Source: CAZGSV01 sp964528605 (GTDB lineage: Bacteria > Armatimonadota > Zipacnadia > CAZGSV01). Taken from it: a stretch of 21,392 nucleotides of DNA. Position 1 is the first letter of the stretch, and each line of letters opens with the position of its first letter. Positions 1 to 6,770 of the stretch are shown in pieces. The translations under genes were made by a program, and so were the position numbers. The notes under the pieces were generated by a model. The model made no database searches and was not told where the DNA came from. It worked only from the letters and a program-made list of their open reading frames with translations. The stretch spans positions 1 through 21,392 of the forward strand of contig CAZGSV010000056.1 in the NCBI GenBank assembly GCA_964528605.1, in the 5' to 3' direction.

Positions 1-48
1 TCAAGGGCCCGCCCCGGGGGGCGGGGGACGCCACCCCGGGGCGGAGGT

Positions 49-88
49 GGGGACGGCTGGGGGAGTGGGCGGCGGGCGAGCCGTCCCC
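49..88 (-). terminator. Inverted repeat just downstream of the capsid gene
   Basis: A perfect 10-base inverted repeat, GGGGACGGCT at 49-58 and AGCCGTCCCC at 79-88, is separated by 20 bases and begins 13 bases beyond the capsid stop codon. Its arms resemble the GGGACGGCC type of REP-like hairpin at 12841-12866, so it may be a diverged member of that family. A transcript ending or passing here could form a strong hairpin that slows or stops transcription, but there is no U-run, so the terminator role is inference. The rest of 1-101 is GC-rich with short palindromes and no gene. Confidence 0.35.
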
Positions 89-101
89 GGGGTCACGTGA
101 C

Positions 102-1151
102 CTAGGTGTGGTTGATGTCAATGGCCTGGGAGGCGTTGACGTCGAGTTTGACGAAGGCGTTCCACTTGGTGACGGCGGAGCGCTCGATTTGGCGGTCAAT
201 GAGCCGATCGGTCTCGACGGTGAGGCCGCGCTCGGTGACTTGCTCGAGGGCGTAGCGCTGGTCCACGCCGAGCACGTAGTCGGAGGGCAGGCTGGCGGCG
301 CTGGTCCAGCGGAGCAACCTGGCGCCGACGGGCGAGACGAGTTCGCCGGTGCGCTGGAAGTTGAAGCCGGCCCAGGGGTCCTTGAACTCGCTCATGTTGA
401 GGATGGTGCGGATGGTGCCGTCGCCGGCGACGATCTTCTGGCACTTGTAGCCGGCGGGGAAGGTGAGGTAGAGGCGGATCAGCTCGTCGTAGTCGAGGGT
501 CCCGGAGGTCTCCGACTCCGTGGGGTCGAGGGGCCCGCCGTACGGCGGGTTGTTGCCGTCGCCGTTGATGAGAACGGAGAGGGCAGCGTCGGACTCGTCA
601 ATGCCCAGTTGGGCGCCGACGCGCTGGAGGAAGACGGAGACGACATTGAGACGCTGGAGGCGCAGGGCCTCGTAGGTGGCGTTGACCAGGCGGCCGCACT
701 TTTTGAGGGTGACGGTGCGAGTGCCGGTCTGGATCGTCGTGGTGGGGATTTGGGCGCCCTCGCCGATCTCCTGGAGTTGGCGGTCGGCTTCGGACTCGGC
801 CATCCAGAGGCTCGAGTAGGTGTGGGAGTCAATGTCGGTGACGGTGGCGACGAGTTCGGGGACGATGGAGGTGGCGAGCAGGCCGGCCTGCACCTGCGCC
901 TGGTAGTAAGCGGGGAAGAGGACGGCGCTGGACGAGGAGGCGAAGAACTTCTCCAGCACGTCGGCGTTGGGCCCCGCGACCTTGATGTCGTGGCGCAGGA
1001 GTTGGCGCTCGAGGGCGGACATCTTGGCGAGGGAGCCTTGGTATTCGGGCGAGGGGTCGAGGTGCTCCAGGAATTCCTCCAGGGTGAGGTTCTTGGAGCG
1101 GGCTTCTTGGTAGATCTCTTTTTCGAGTCTGAGTTCTTTGATGGCTTGCAT
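102..1151 (-). CDS. Phage major capsid protein (HK97-fold type)
   Basis: This 349-residue protein is the probable major capsid protein of a tailed phage. A charged helical N-terminus (about residues 1-60) is followed by the EKFFASSSSAVLFPAY segment. Then come a VTLKKCGRLVNATYEALR-like stretch near 147-164 and QLGIDESDAALSVLINGDG near 181-199, a pattern I know from capsid proteins of Mu-like and other siphophage or myophage genomes. It sits last in a terminase, portal, protease, decoration, capsid order, as expected for the most abundant protein. The ATG at 1149-1151 is chosen because AGGAG lies 11 bases upstream and the REP-filled gap begins just beyond. A longer in-frame extension to 1325 would run through REP hairpins and overlap the decoration gene, so it is rejected. 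The stop is TAG at 102-104. The family call rests on remembered patterns and gene order. Confidence 0.85.
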   Translation of the reverse strand: MQAIKELRLEKEIYQEARSKNLTLEEFLEHLDPSPEYQGSLAKMSALERQLLRHDIKVAGPNADVLEKFFASSSSAVLFPAYYQAQVQAGLLATSIVPELVATVTDIDSHTYSSLWMAESEADRQLQEIGEGAQIPTTTIQTGTRTVTLKKCGRLVNATYEALRLQRLNVVSVFLQRVGAQLGIDESDAALSVLINGDGNNPPYGGPLDPTESETSGTLDYDELIRLYLTFPAGYKCQKIVAGDGTIRTILNMSEFKDPWAGFNFQRTGELVSPVGARLLRWTSAASLPSDYVLGVDQRYALEQVTERGLTVETDRLIDRQIERSAVTKWNAFVKLDVNASQAIDINHT

Positions 1152-1180
1152 GGGTGAGGTCACTCCTGTGGTGACGGGGT

Positions 1181-1238
1181 GGGCGACCCAGCGGGTCGCC
1201 CCCACGGTAGGCGGGCGAGCCAGGCGGCTCGCCCCTAC
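1181..1238 (-). repeat. Two REP-like hairpins between decoration and capsid genes
   Basis: Two hairpins sit head to tail. GGGCGACCC (1181-1189) pairs with GGGTCGCCC (1193-1201) and is followed by CCAC. GGGCGAGCC (1213-1221) pairs with GGCTCGCCC (1226-1234) and is followed by CTAC. Read on the minus strand, each begins GTGG or GTAG, then GGGC, a variable arm, a short loop and the matching arm. Nothing else is seen in the gap 1152-1251. Confidence 0.8.
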
Positions 1239-1251
1239 GAAGGCGTGGGGG

Positions 1252-1626
1252 TTAGAAGAGGACGTCGGCGCAGCCGGAGACGACATCTTTGCCGATGATC
1301 TTGCCGAGGCCGCCGGAGGCCACACCCTTGACGGTGGTCGCGGCGCTGGCCTGGATTTGCTGGCCGAGCGAGGGGGTGCCGGTGTAGGGGAGGCGGGCGA
1401 TGCAGCCGCCGGTGAAGAGTTCGATGGAGAGGGTTTTCTTGTCGGGGGAGACGACGCGGACGATGCCGGCGGGGACGTCGGCGTCGGCGCATTCGGATAC
1501 CTCGTAGTTGGCCCCGGTGGTGATCTTGACGAGATCGCCGACGGCGGGGTCGGTCCAAGAAGAGGCCGGCTGGAAGGAGATTACGGTTCCTTCAACCGGT
1601 CCGCCTGCTTTGGCAATGGTGGGCAT
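1252..1626 (-). CDS. Putative capsid decoration protein (DUF2190-like)
   Basis: A 124-residue protein rich in beta-prone Gly, Val, Thr and Ala stretches. Features such as GTVISFQPAS, VGDLVKITTG, VPAGIVRVVS, GGCIARLPYTG and a Gly-Ala-rich end recall the small capsid-stabilising or decoration proteins (DUF2190 or head-decoration type) often encoded just before the major capsid gene. Here it lies directly upstream of capsid and downstream of the prohead protease, the classic position. The ATG at 1624-1626 has AAGGAG nine bases upstream. The stop is TAA at 1252-1254. It would bind the outer capsid lattice. Family assignment is by position, size and composition rather than a decisive motif; a small head-completion protein is the alternative. 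Confidence 0.6.
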   Translation of the reverse strand: MPTIAKAGGPVEGTVISFQPASSWTDPAVGDLVKITTGANYEVSECADADVPAGIVRVVSPDKKTLSIELFTGGCIARLPYTGTPSLGQQIQASAATTVKGVASGGLGKIIGKDVVSGCADVLF

Positions 1627-1656
1627 GGGTTTGTGCTCCTTGTGGAAGAGGTTCTC

Positions 1657-1857
1657 AACGCCTTACGGCGTTTCACGACCCGCCTGAGGCGGGCTCGTAC
1701 AGGACAGAGGGCGACCATGGAGGGTCGCCCCTACGAGGGCAGGCACCCTCCTTCGGGGGGCAAGCCGGGGCCTGCCCCTACCAAGGGCGACTCACCGAGT
1801 CGCCCCTACGGTGCGGCGCCCGAGGGCGCCGTTTCGCGACACGAATGTCGCTCCTAC
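1657..1857 (-). repeat. Cluster of head-to-tail REP-like hairpins
   Basis: The gap between the protease and decoration genes (1627-1883) is almost filled by hairpins. AACGCC/GGCGTT lies at 1657-1672, CCCGCC/GGCGGG at 1679-1693, GGGCGACC/GGTCGCCC at 1709-1730 and GGGCAGGC/GCCTGCCC at 1737-1777. GGGCGACTC/GAGTCGCCC lies at 1785-1805. A double hairpin at 1815-1857 joins GGCGCC/GGCGCC and GCGAC/GTCGC, ending TCCTAC. Four of them carry a CTAC foot (GTAG on the minus strand). The double hairpin at the end is nearly identical to the one at 6186-6228. No protein gene is seen here. Confidence 0.85.
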
Positions 1858-1883
1858 GGGAGGCGGGCCCTCTCGTGGTCAGG

Positions 1884-2900
1884 TCAAGCGTGTTCTGCCG
1901 GCATGGGCTGGAGGGAGTAGGCGCGCACTTGGGGCTCTTCGAGCGGGAGGCCTGGGGGGGCAGCGGTCGCTACGGCCACGCGGGGGGGGCAGAGGGTGTC
2001 CCATTTCTGGTCGAGGCGGGTGCGCAGGCTCTTGAGGTGATGAAGAGGCAGGTCGGGGCACTGATCGAGCAGGGCCTTGGTGCCCTCTTCTTCGCCGACT
2101 AGGCCGGCGAGGCGCTCGATTTCGCCGACCAGGTCCTGGCGGAGGATGCAGCCCTCTTGGGCTTGCTCTTCGAGGGTGTCAATGTGGCGCTCCTTCTGTT
2201 CGAGGGTACGCTCGGTCAACTCCAGCAGGCCTTCGAGTTCGGCGACCTTGACCTTGAGGCGGGTGAGGGCGTCACGGCCTTCCCCCCCCGGCGGGTCGTC
2301 GGTGGTAGGGCGGGCGCCGGCCGCCTTGACGATCTCGGCGCCGCGCTGCGAGCCGAGGTAGACGATGGAACCTTCGGCGGCTTCGGCGCTGCCGTGCCAG
2401 GTGGCGGTGCAGGTTTTGCCGTCGTAGGAGCGGCCGGGGATGTGGGGGCACTCGGGGCCGCGGATGGATTTGCCGCACAGGTCGCAGAGCAAGTCTTCGC
2501 AGGTGAAGCCGACGCTGACGTACTTGTAGACGCCGCCGTCAATCTGGCGCCGCAGGTGCTCGTTCTGCTGGGTTTTGACGATATAGAAGCCGGCGAGGAG
2601 GTTGGTGGCGTCGCCGGCTTGCTCGAGCCAGGCTTCGAAGAAGCGGCCTTCGGGGGCGGATTGGTGTTGGTGGCCGACGAGGAGGGCCTTACCGGGGAGG
2701 GTGCGGGCGAAGCCTTGGAGGACGTCGGGGGAGAAGCGCTCGTGGTCGCGGTCGAGTTGGTCGTTGCAGACGACGGCCCAGCGGACGTAGAGGTCCTCGG
2801 GGCGGAGGTCTTCGAGTGCCAGGCGGCGGATGGCGGCGAGGCGGTCGTCGGTGAGAGAGAGGTTGACGTTCTGGGTTTCGAGGACTTTGGTGCCTTGCAT
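1884..2900 (-). CDS. Phage prohead protease with coiled-coil scaffold-like tail
   Basis: This 338-residue protein is a likely capsid maturation serine protease. Residues about 35-195 form the protease: DRDHERFSPDVLQGFA (50-65), a GH pair with candidate catalytic His77, GGVYKYVSVGF with candidate Ser129, and EGSIVYLGSQRGAEIVKA (176-193). A Cys/His cluster (C139, C142, C151, H153) follows the Ser and looks like a small zinc knuckle, which I recall in proteases of this phage type. Residues about 208-275 are heptad-like (LKVKVAELEGLLELTERTLEQ), a probable scaffold coiled coil, so protease and scaffold seem fused in one chain. The ATG at 2898-2900 has GAGGTG five bases upstream. The gene lies between portal and decoration genes, where head proteases normally sit. 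Catalytic residues are inferred from motif spacing. Confidence 0.8.
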   Translation of the reverse strand: MQGTKVLETQNVNLSLTDDRLAAIRRLALEDLRPEDLYVRWAVVCNDQLDRDHERFSPDVLQGFARTLPGKALLVGHQHQSAPEGRFFEAWLEQAGDATNLLAGFYIVKTQQNEHLRRQIDGGVYKYVSVGFTCEDLLCDLCGKSIRGPECPHIPGRSYDGKTCTATWHGSAEAAEGSIVYLGSQRGAEIVKAAGARPTTDDPPGGEGRDALTRLKVKVAELEGLLELTERTLEQKERHIDTLEEQAQEGCILRQDLVGEIERLAGLVGEEEGTKALLDQCPDLPLHHLKSLRTRLDQKWDTLCPPRVAVATAAPPGLPLEEPQVRAYSLQPMPAEHA

Positions 2901-2965
2901 TGGTTCACCTCGTTGGAGATGCCGAGCGTGACGATGGGTAAGGGTGGGTAGCGCGGCGCGGGGAG

Positions 2966-3041
2966 GTAGGGGCGTATTGCCGTACGCCCGTACGGCCCGG
3001 CACCTGAGGGCGCCGCGGGCCGATCAAGAATCGGCCCCTAC
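2966..3041. repeat. Two REP-like hairpins between portal and protease genes
   Basis: A plus-oriented copy starts with GTAG at 2966-2969, with GGGCGTA (2970-2976) pairing TACGCCC (2983-2989). A minus-oriented copy has GGGCCGAT (3017-3024) pairing ATCGGCCC (3030-3037), with loop CAAGA and CTAC at 3038-3041. They face each other, unlike the mostly minus-oriented copies elsewhere. With the hairpin at 3072-3098 they account for most of the gap 2901-3080. Confidence 0.75.
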
Positions 3042-3071
3042 GTCGCCCCGCCGTTGGCGGGGTCGTGCGCT

Positions 3072-3098
3072 GGAGAATGGTTACTGTCCCCATTTTCC
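3072..3098. repeat. Hairpin of a second repeat family, covering the portal stop codon
   Basis: GGAGAATGG (3072-3080) and CCATTTTCC (3090-3098) pair over nine positions with one G-T pair, around the loop TTACTGTCC. The string GGTTACTGTCCC recurs at 10501-10512, far from the phage genes. The loop contains the portal stop codon (TAA on the minus strand, 3081-3083), so the last portal residues GKWGQ are encoded by the repeat. Similar GGGGACAG-type hairpins are familiar from intergenic regions of other uncultured bacteria; that link is from memory. Confidence 0.6.
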
Positions 3099-4424
3099 TT
3101 GGCCGAAGGTGAGGGCTTGGGCTTCGGGGCGGGAGAGGCCGGCGCGTTCGATGAGCGCGAGCATGGTGTCGGTGCGGATCTTGTCGGCAAGGGCGAGGCG
3201 GTAGGAGGCCTCGGCTTGCTCGCGGAGGTCTTGGAGGGTGACTTCGCTCCATTTGACCTGCCACTTGCCGCGCAGGCCGCGCACGCGCGCGAAGGTGTCC
3301 ACCACCTTCTCGACCACGGGGGTGAGTTCGTGGCGGATGTCCTTGATCTCGGCGATCAGGATGTCGGCTTGCTGCTGGCTCATGCGTTCGGTGGTGGACC
3401 AGTGGACGCCGAGCAGAAAGGGGGGGAGGCCGGTGGCGGCGATGACCTGCTCGAGGAGCGCACGGTGGGGCTCGGTGAACTCGAGGGCTTGGCCTTCGGG
3501 CATGATGGCGCGGATTTGGATGTCGCCGGAGGCGAAGAAGTCGCGGACTTCGCCGGTCTCCTTACGGGCCTTCATGGCTTCGACGAAACTGGACTGGACT
3601 TCGCGCATGATGGCGCGGGTGCGCTCGCCGTCGGCGTCCACGAAGCCCTCGGGAGGTCTCCAGGTGACTTGGTAGCTAGGGGAGCCCATGCGGGCCCAGT
3701 TCTCGCCGAGCGCGTGATAGACGGTGACGAGGATGCGGGTGACGAAGGGCAGGCTGCGGAAGAGAGAGACGCCGTAGGGGTCCATGCCTTCGGCGTTGCG
3801 CAGCGCCATGAGGAGCAAGGGCTCGGGTGCGGGGCGGGGCTCGGGGCTGAGCGCGGTTTCGACGCCCACGGTGAGGCCAGCCTGTCCGTCCGCACGGAAG
3901 CGGAGGCGTGGTGAGGGCAGGTTATAGAGGCCGAAGAGGTCGCGACGGGAGTTGGAGAGGACGATCTCGCCCGCGCTGGCGCCGTATTGGAGCATCTGGC
4001 CGACGAAGTTGTTGAAGAAGGCGGGGAAGCCGCGCTGGTTGAAGTTGACGCGGACCTGTTTGAGGAGGGCGTCGAACTCGGGCTGGAGCGCGGTGTCGGC
4101 TTCGACCTGCACGTAGCCGACCAGGCGGACGAACTTGTTGATGGCGGCCTCCAGGAGGGGGACGTTCTCGCGCAGGAGGCGATAGAGGTTGGCGTTGGGC
4201 AGGGGGGGGAGCCAGGGTTGGGCGCGCTCACCGCGAGTGGCGCCGGGCGCGAGGTCAGCAGGTGTTGACCAGTCGAGGACGGCGGCGAGGTTGGTGAGTT
4301 TGGCGGGCGCAGGGTTCCAGTCGGCCGGCGGTTGGTGGCGCCTCGCCGAGCCGGCGGCGGAGGTCGGTGCGGGGGGGGATTGGGACTGTGGGGTTCTGCG
4401 GATGTCCAAACCGAGAAATCGCAA
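3081..4424 (-). CDS. Phage portal protein
   Basis: A 447-residue portal protein, which would form the dodecameric ring at the capsid vertex through which DNA enters and leaves. Features seen: ANLYRLLRENVPLLEAAINKFVRLVGY near the N-terminus, FFNNFVGQMLQYGASAGEIVLSNSR, and MDPYGVSLFRSLPFV. Later come GLPPFLLGVHWSTTERMSQQQADILIAEI and the helical LTPVVEKVVDTFARV, all typical of portals that follow GpA-type or Mu-like terminases. The start TTG at 4422-4424 is chosen because GAGGTG (4431-4436 on the minus strand) lies exactly six bases away, matching the sites of neighbouring genes. A longer in-frame TTG start at 4469 has no such site. The C-terminal residues GKWGQ and the stop come from a repeat hairpin, so the ancestral end may have differed. 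The terminase gene is 115 bases upstream. Confidence 0.85.
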   Translation of the reverse strand: MRFLGLDIRRTPQSQSPPAPTSAAGSARRHQPPADWNPAPAKLTNLAAVLDWSTPADLAPGATRGERAQPWLPPLPNANLYRLLRENVPLLEAAINKFVRLVGYVQVEADTALQPEFDALLKQVRVNFNQRGFPAFFNNFVGQMLQYGASAGEIVLSNSRRDLFGLYNLPSPRLRFRADGQAGLTVGVETALSPEPRPAPEPLLLMALRNAEGMDPYGVSLFRSLPFVTRILVTVYHALGENWARMGSPSYQVTWRPPEGFVDADGERTRAIMREVQSSFVEAMKARKETGEVRDFFASGDIQIRAIMPEGQALEFTEPHRALLEQVIAATGLPPFLLGVHWSTTERMSQQQADILIAEIKDIRHELTPVVEKVVDTFARVRGLRGKWQVKWSEVTLQDLREQAEASYRLALADKIRTDTMLALIERAGLSRPEAQALTFGQGKWGQ

Positions 4425-4539
4425 GAGGGTCACCTCGCGAGAGGAGGGGGGGTGGATGGCGGTGGGCAATGGCGCCTGGCCGGTGGCGCGGGCACGGTGG
4501 GCGGGCAGGGGCGCCCGGCCGTACGGTTCGCGGCGTGGT

Positions 4540-6213
4540 TTAGCGGGAGGGGCCGGGGCCGACGACGACGTTGGCGACGCGGCGACGGAGCAGGTCGGAG
4601 GCGATCAGGAGATAGTTGAGGGCATGGGCATAGTGGTCTTCTCCAACGGCGGTGTAGCGGAAGTGCATTTCGCCGGTGCCGGGGTCCTCTTCCTGAATCT
4701 TGGCGAGAGCGGAGAGGTGGCGAATGAGTTCCTCGACTTCCTCGTCGAGGCGGGGGAGCAGGAGCTCGCGGCGGAGGATGGTTTGCACGGTGCGGTCGAG
4801 GGACTCGGTGCGGTTGGGGCGGACTTCGCCGGCGCTGACGGTGGCGGCGTGATGCGCGGAGGGTGTGTAGCACGCGGTGCTGACGCGGCCGCGGAAGCCC
4901 TCTGCGAAGCGCCGCGCGGAATGCAGGTTCGGCAACAGGTCAACGACGCACATAGCGACGTCGAAGCGGCGCATGAGGTTGGCAAGTTCGCGCCAGACGT
5001 CTTGGCTTTCGGAATCGCGGAGGCGGCGGACGCAGATGAGCCTGAGGCGGTCTGCCTCGGGCTGAGCGACGACGACGTGGAGGTCGCGGCCTTGGTCAAC
5101 GCCCATGAGGCAGTTGCGGCCGGCGCCGGCCTGGCGGTGGTCGGCGACGCAGGCGAGGAGCAGGTCGCGGGTGAGAGGCATTCTGTCGCCAGCGTAAGGG
5201 AGGCCGAGTTTGGAGTTGTGGAACTCGGCGAGGTTGCGGGTGGTCTGGTATTCGCGCCAGATTTCCTCGAGGGGGAGCGCGGTGCTGAATAGTTGGCTGA
5301 GGTGGTAGCCGCGCCTTTCGGTGCGCGAGGGGTAATGAGGGATCCAGGACCCGCGGCGAGGGTCGAGGGGCTCCTTGCCGCACTGGGGGCAGCGGAGGGA
5401 GACGCGGGCGCCGCGCTGGGCGATGCAGTCGGGGAAGGAGAGCTCGAGGACGACGCCGTCGGGGCAATCGCAGCGGAGGTGCCAGTGGCGTTGATCGCTT
5501 TGGCGGAACTCGACGTCAATGCCGTAGTCGGGAAGAGAGGGGGTGCTGAGTTCGAGTATCCAGCGCAGGGGGCTGTGAGAGAGTCGCTCCTTGGCGAGCC
5601 ACTTGGCGCGCGGGGGGGCCTCGTCCAATTCGTCGAAGACGAGGAAGTCGGCGGGCACGGACTTCATGCGGACTTTGGAGTACATGCCGCGGAAGTAGAT
5701 GGCGGAGTTGCCGATTTGGCGGAGGCCGACGTTGAGGACACGTCGGCGGGGGAGACGCGGTTCCGGGGAGACAAGGAGGGGGAGCGGGGCGTGGGCGCCG
5801 AGGAGGCCGTCGTTGTCTTCGAGGTCGCGGAGGGTGGGGGCGACGCGGTCGGCAGAGAAGTCGCGGACGTCTTGGTCAGTGGGGAAGAAGTAGATGACGC
5901 GGATGCCGGGCTTGGCGAGGCAGGTCCAGATGGCCTTGGAGATGGCGAACTCAGAGGCGCCCATTTGGGCGGCCTTTTCGATGACGAGGTAGTCGTGGTG
6001 TTCGGCATAGATTTGGCGCAGGTATTCGTGGTCGGCGAAGGAGAAGGGATGGCCTTGGATGCGGCGGAAGCGGAGGGTCCAGAAGGGGAAGTCCTGGAGG
6101 GCGGCGTGGGAGAGTTTGAGTTTGAGGAAACGGGCAAGCAAGGGGAGGTAGGCGGCGCAGGGGCGGTAGATAGTAGACAGGGGGCGGCGCCCGAGGGCGC
6201 CGTTTCGCGACAA
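4540..6213 (-). CDS. Phage terminase large subunit, GpA-like (TerL)
   Basis: The DNA-packaging motor and nuclease of the phage, about 557 residues. The ATPase part shows a Walker-A-like KAAQMGASE (80-88), as in GpA-type terminases that lack a standard P-loop, and Walker B FLVFDE (190-195). A zinc-ribbon-like insert carries C248, C250, C275 and C278. The C-terminal RNase-H-like nuclease shows GVDQGRD (D373), CVVDLLPN (D425) and GEDHYAHALNYLL (D526) as likely metal-binding acids. The start is uncertain. TTG at 6211-6213 has GGAG eight bases upstream, but both the ribosome site and roughly the first 18 residues are encoded by repeat sequence. The original start may have been lost or may lie downstream, for example the TTG near 6141. 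The stop is TAA at 4540-4542. Confidence 0.88.
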   Translation of the reverse strand: MSRNGALGRRPLSTIYRPCAAYLPLLARFLKLKLSHAALQDFPFWTLRFRRIQGHPFSFADHEYLRQIYAEHHDYLVIEKAAQMGASEFAISKAIWTCLAKPGIRVIYFFPTDQDVRDFSADRVAPTLRDLEDNDGLLGAHAPLPLLVSPEPRLPRRRVLNVGLRQIGNSAIYFRGMYSKVRMKSVPADFLVFDELDEAPPRAKWLAKERLSHSPLRWILELSTPSLPDYGIDVEFRQSDQRHWHLRCDCPDGVVLELSFPDCIAQRGARVSLRCPQCGKEPLDPRRGSWIPHYPSRTERRGYHLSQLFSTALPLEEIWREYQTTRNLAEFHNSKLGLPYAGDRMPLTRDLLLACVADHRQAGAGRNCLMGVDQGRDLHVVVAQPEADRLRLICVRRLRDSESQDVWRELANLMRRFDVAMCVVDLLPNLHSARRFAEGFRGRVSTACYTPSAHHAATVSAGEVRPNRTESLDRTVQTILRRELLLPRLDEEVEELIRHLSALAKIQEEDPGTGEMHFRYTAVGEDHYAHALNYLLIASDLLRRRVANVVVGPGPSR

Positions 6214-6228
6214 GAATGTCGCTCCTAC
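6186..6228 (-). repeat. Double REP-like hairpin across the ORF stop and terminase start
   Basis: GGCGCC (6186-6191) pairs GGCGCC (6196-6201), then GCGAC (6207-6211) pairs GTCGC (6218-6222), followed by TCCTAC (6223-6228). It matches the double hairpin at 1815-1857 almost base for base, with only the loop differing. The TAG of the GTAGGAG foot (6225-6227) is the stop codon of the upstream gene. The same GGAG is the only ribosome site for the terminase TTG start at 6213. Confidence 0.8.
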
Positions 6229-6770
6229 AGGTCAGGGGTGGCGGCTTGTTCGACGAGGCGGAGGAGTTCTTCTTCTTGGGCTAGGAGGGCTTCATAGCGG
6301 GCGAGGAGTTGGCGACGGGTGGCTTCGTCTTGGATGGTTTCGAAGAGGGGCAAGCGAGGCTGCTCCTGCATTTCGAGTTCGCGGATGTCGAACTGGCCGT
6401 CGCGGGCGAGGCGGACGAGTTTACCGAAGGTGTCGAGGTGCTTGGCTAAGAGGGAGGAGAGGCGCGAGGCTTGCTGCTCGGCAACTTGGTCGCCGCGCGT
6501 GCTGCGGGCGGTTTCCCAGGCGCGGTATTCGCGCTCGACGACGCGGTTGAGCAGGTAGAAGGCGTCGCTGAGGCTGAGGAGGGCGATGGCTTGCTCGGCG
6601 CGAGGGGAGGGCTGGTCGCCCGGGTCGGGCTGGCGCGCCGAGGGGGGAGGTTGGTCGGCGCCTTGGCGCGCGACGCGTCGAGGTCTCTTAGTGCGGGCGG
6701 GATAAGATCCCGCCCCTACGGCAGGCGCGGGTTCGCCGAGGACGAGGGCGGCCCATTGGTCGAGCGGCAT
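6225..6770 (-). CDS. Unrecognised helical phage-cassette protein with an embedded REP
   Basis: A 181-residue protein I do not recognise. The N-terminal 60 residues are Pro/Arg-rich and low in complexity. From about residue 58 it is strongly helical, with EYRAWETARS, SRLSSLLAKHLDTFGKLVRLA and RRQLLARYEALLAQEEELLRLVEQA, consistent with a coiled coil. It lies directly upstream of the large terminase, where a small terminase subunit often sits, but no DNA-binding motif is clear. The ATG at 6768-6770 immediately follows the TAA of the preceding gene (TAAATG), implying translational coupling and fixing the start. Residues 18-27 (VGAGSYPART) are the in-frame translation of a complete REP-like hairpin. 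The stop TAG belongs to another REP copy. Confidence 0.7.
   Translation of the reverse strand: MPLDQWAALVLGEPAPAVGAGSYPARTKRPRRVARQGADQPPPSARQPDPGDQPSPRAEQAIALLSLSDAFYLLNRVVEREYRAWETARSTRGDQVAEQQASRLSSLLAKHLDTFGKLVRLARDGQFDIRELEMQEQPRLPLFETIQDEATRRQLLARYEALLAQEEELLRLVEQAATPDL
6695..6719 (-). repeat. REP-like hairpin inside a coding region
   Basis: GGGCGGGAT (6695-6703) and ATCCCGCCC (6707-6715) form a perfect nine-base stem around AAG, followed by CTAC at 6716-6719. It has the full family layout (GTAG, GGGC, variable arm, loop) yet lies in frame near the 5' end of the 181-residue gene at 6225-6770. Confidence 0.8.

Noticed and set aside
108..1157. Long open frame on the plus strand opposite the capsid gene
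   Set aside because: It is a GC-bias shadow: its protein is a Gly/Val/Glu-rich low-complexity string, while the minus frame has phage capsid motifs and a ribosome site.
1152..1325. N-terminal extension of the capsid gene
   Set aside because: The extension is encoded by REP hairpins and overlaps the decoration gene; the ATG at 1151 has its own AGGAG.
2905..3264. Small minus-strand gene between portal and protease
   Set aside because: It overlaps the portal 3' end in another frame and is Pro/Arg-rich, as expected of a GC-rich shadow, and it crosses several repeat hairpins.
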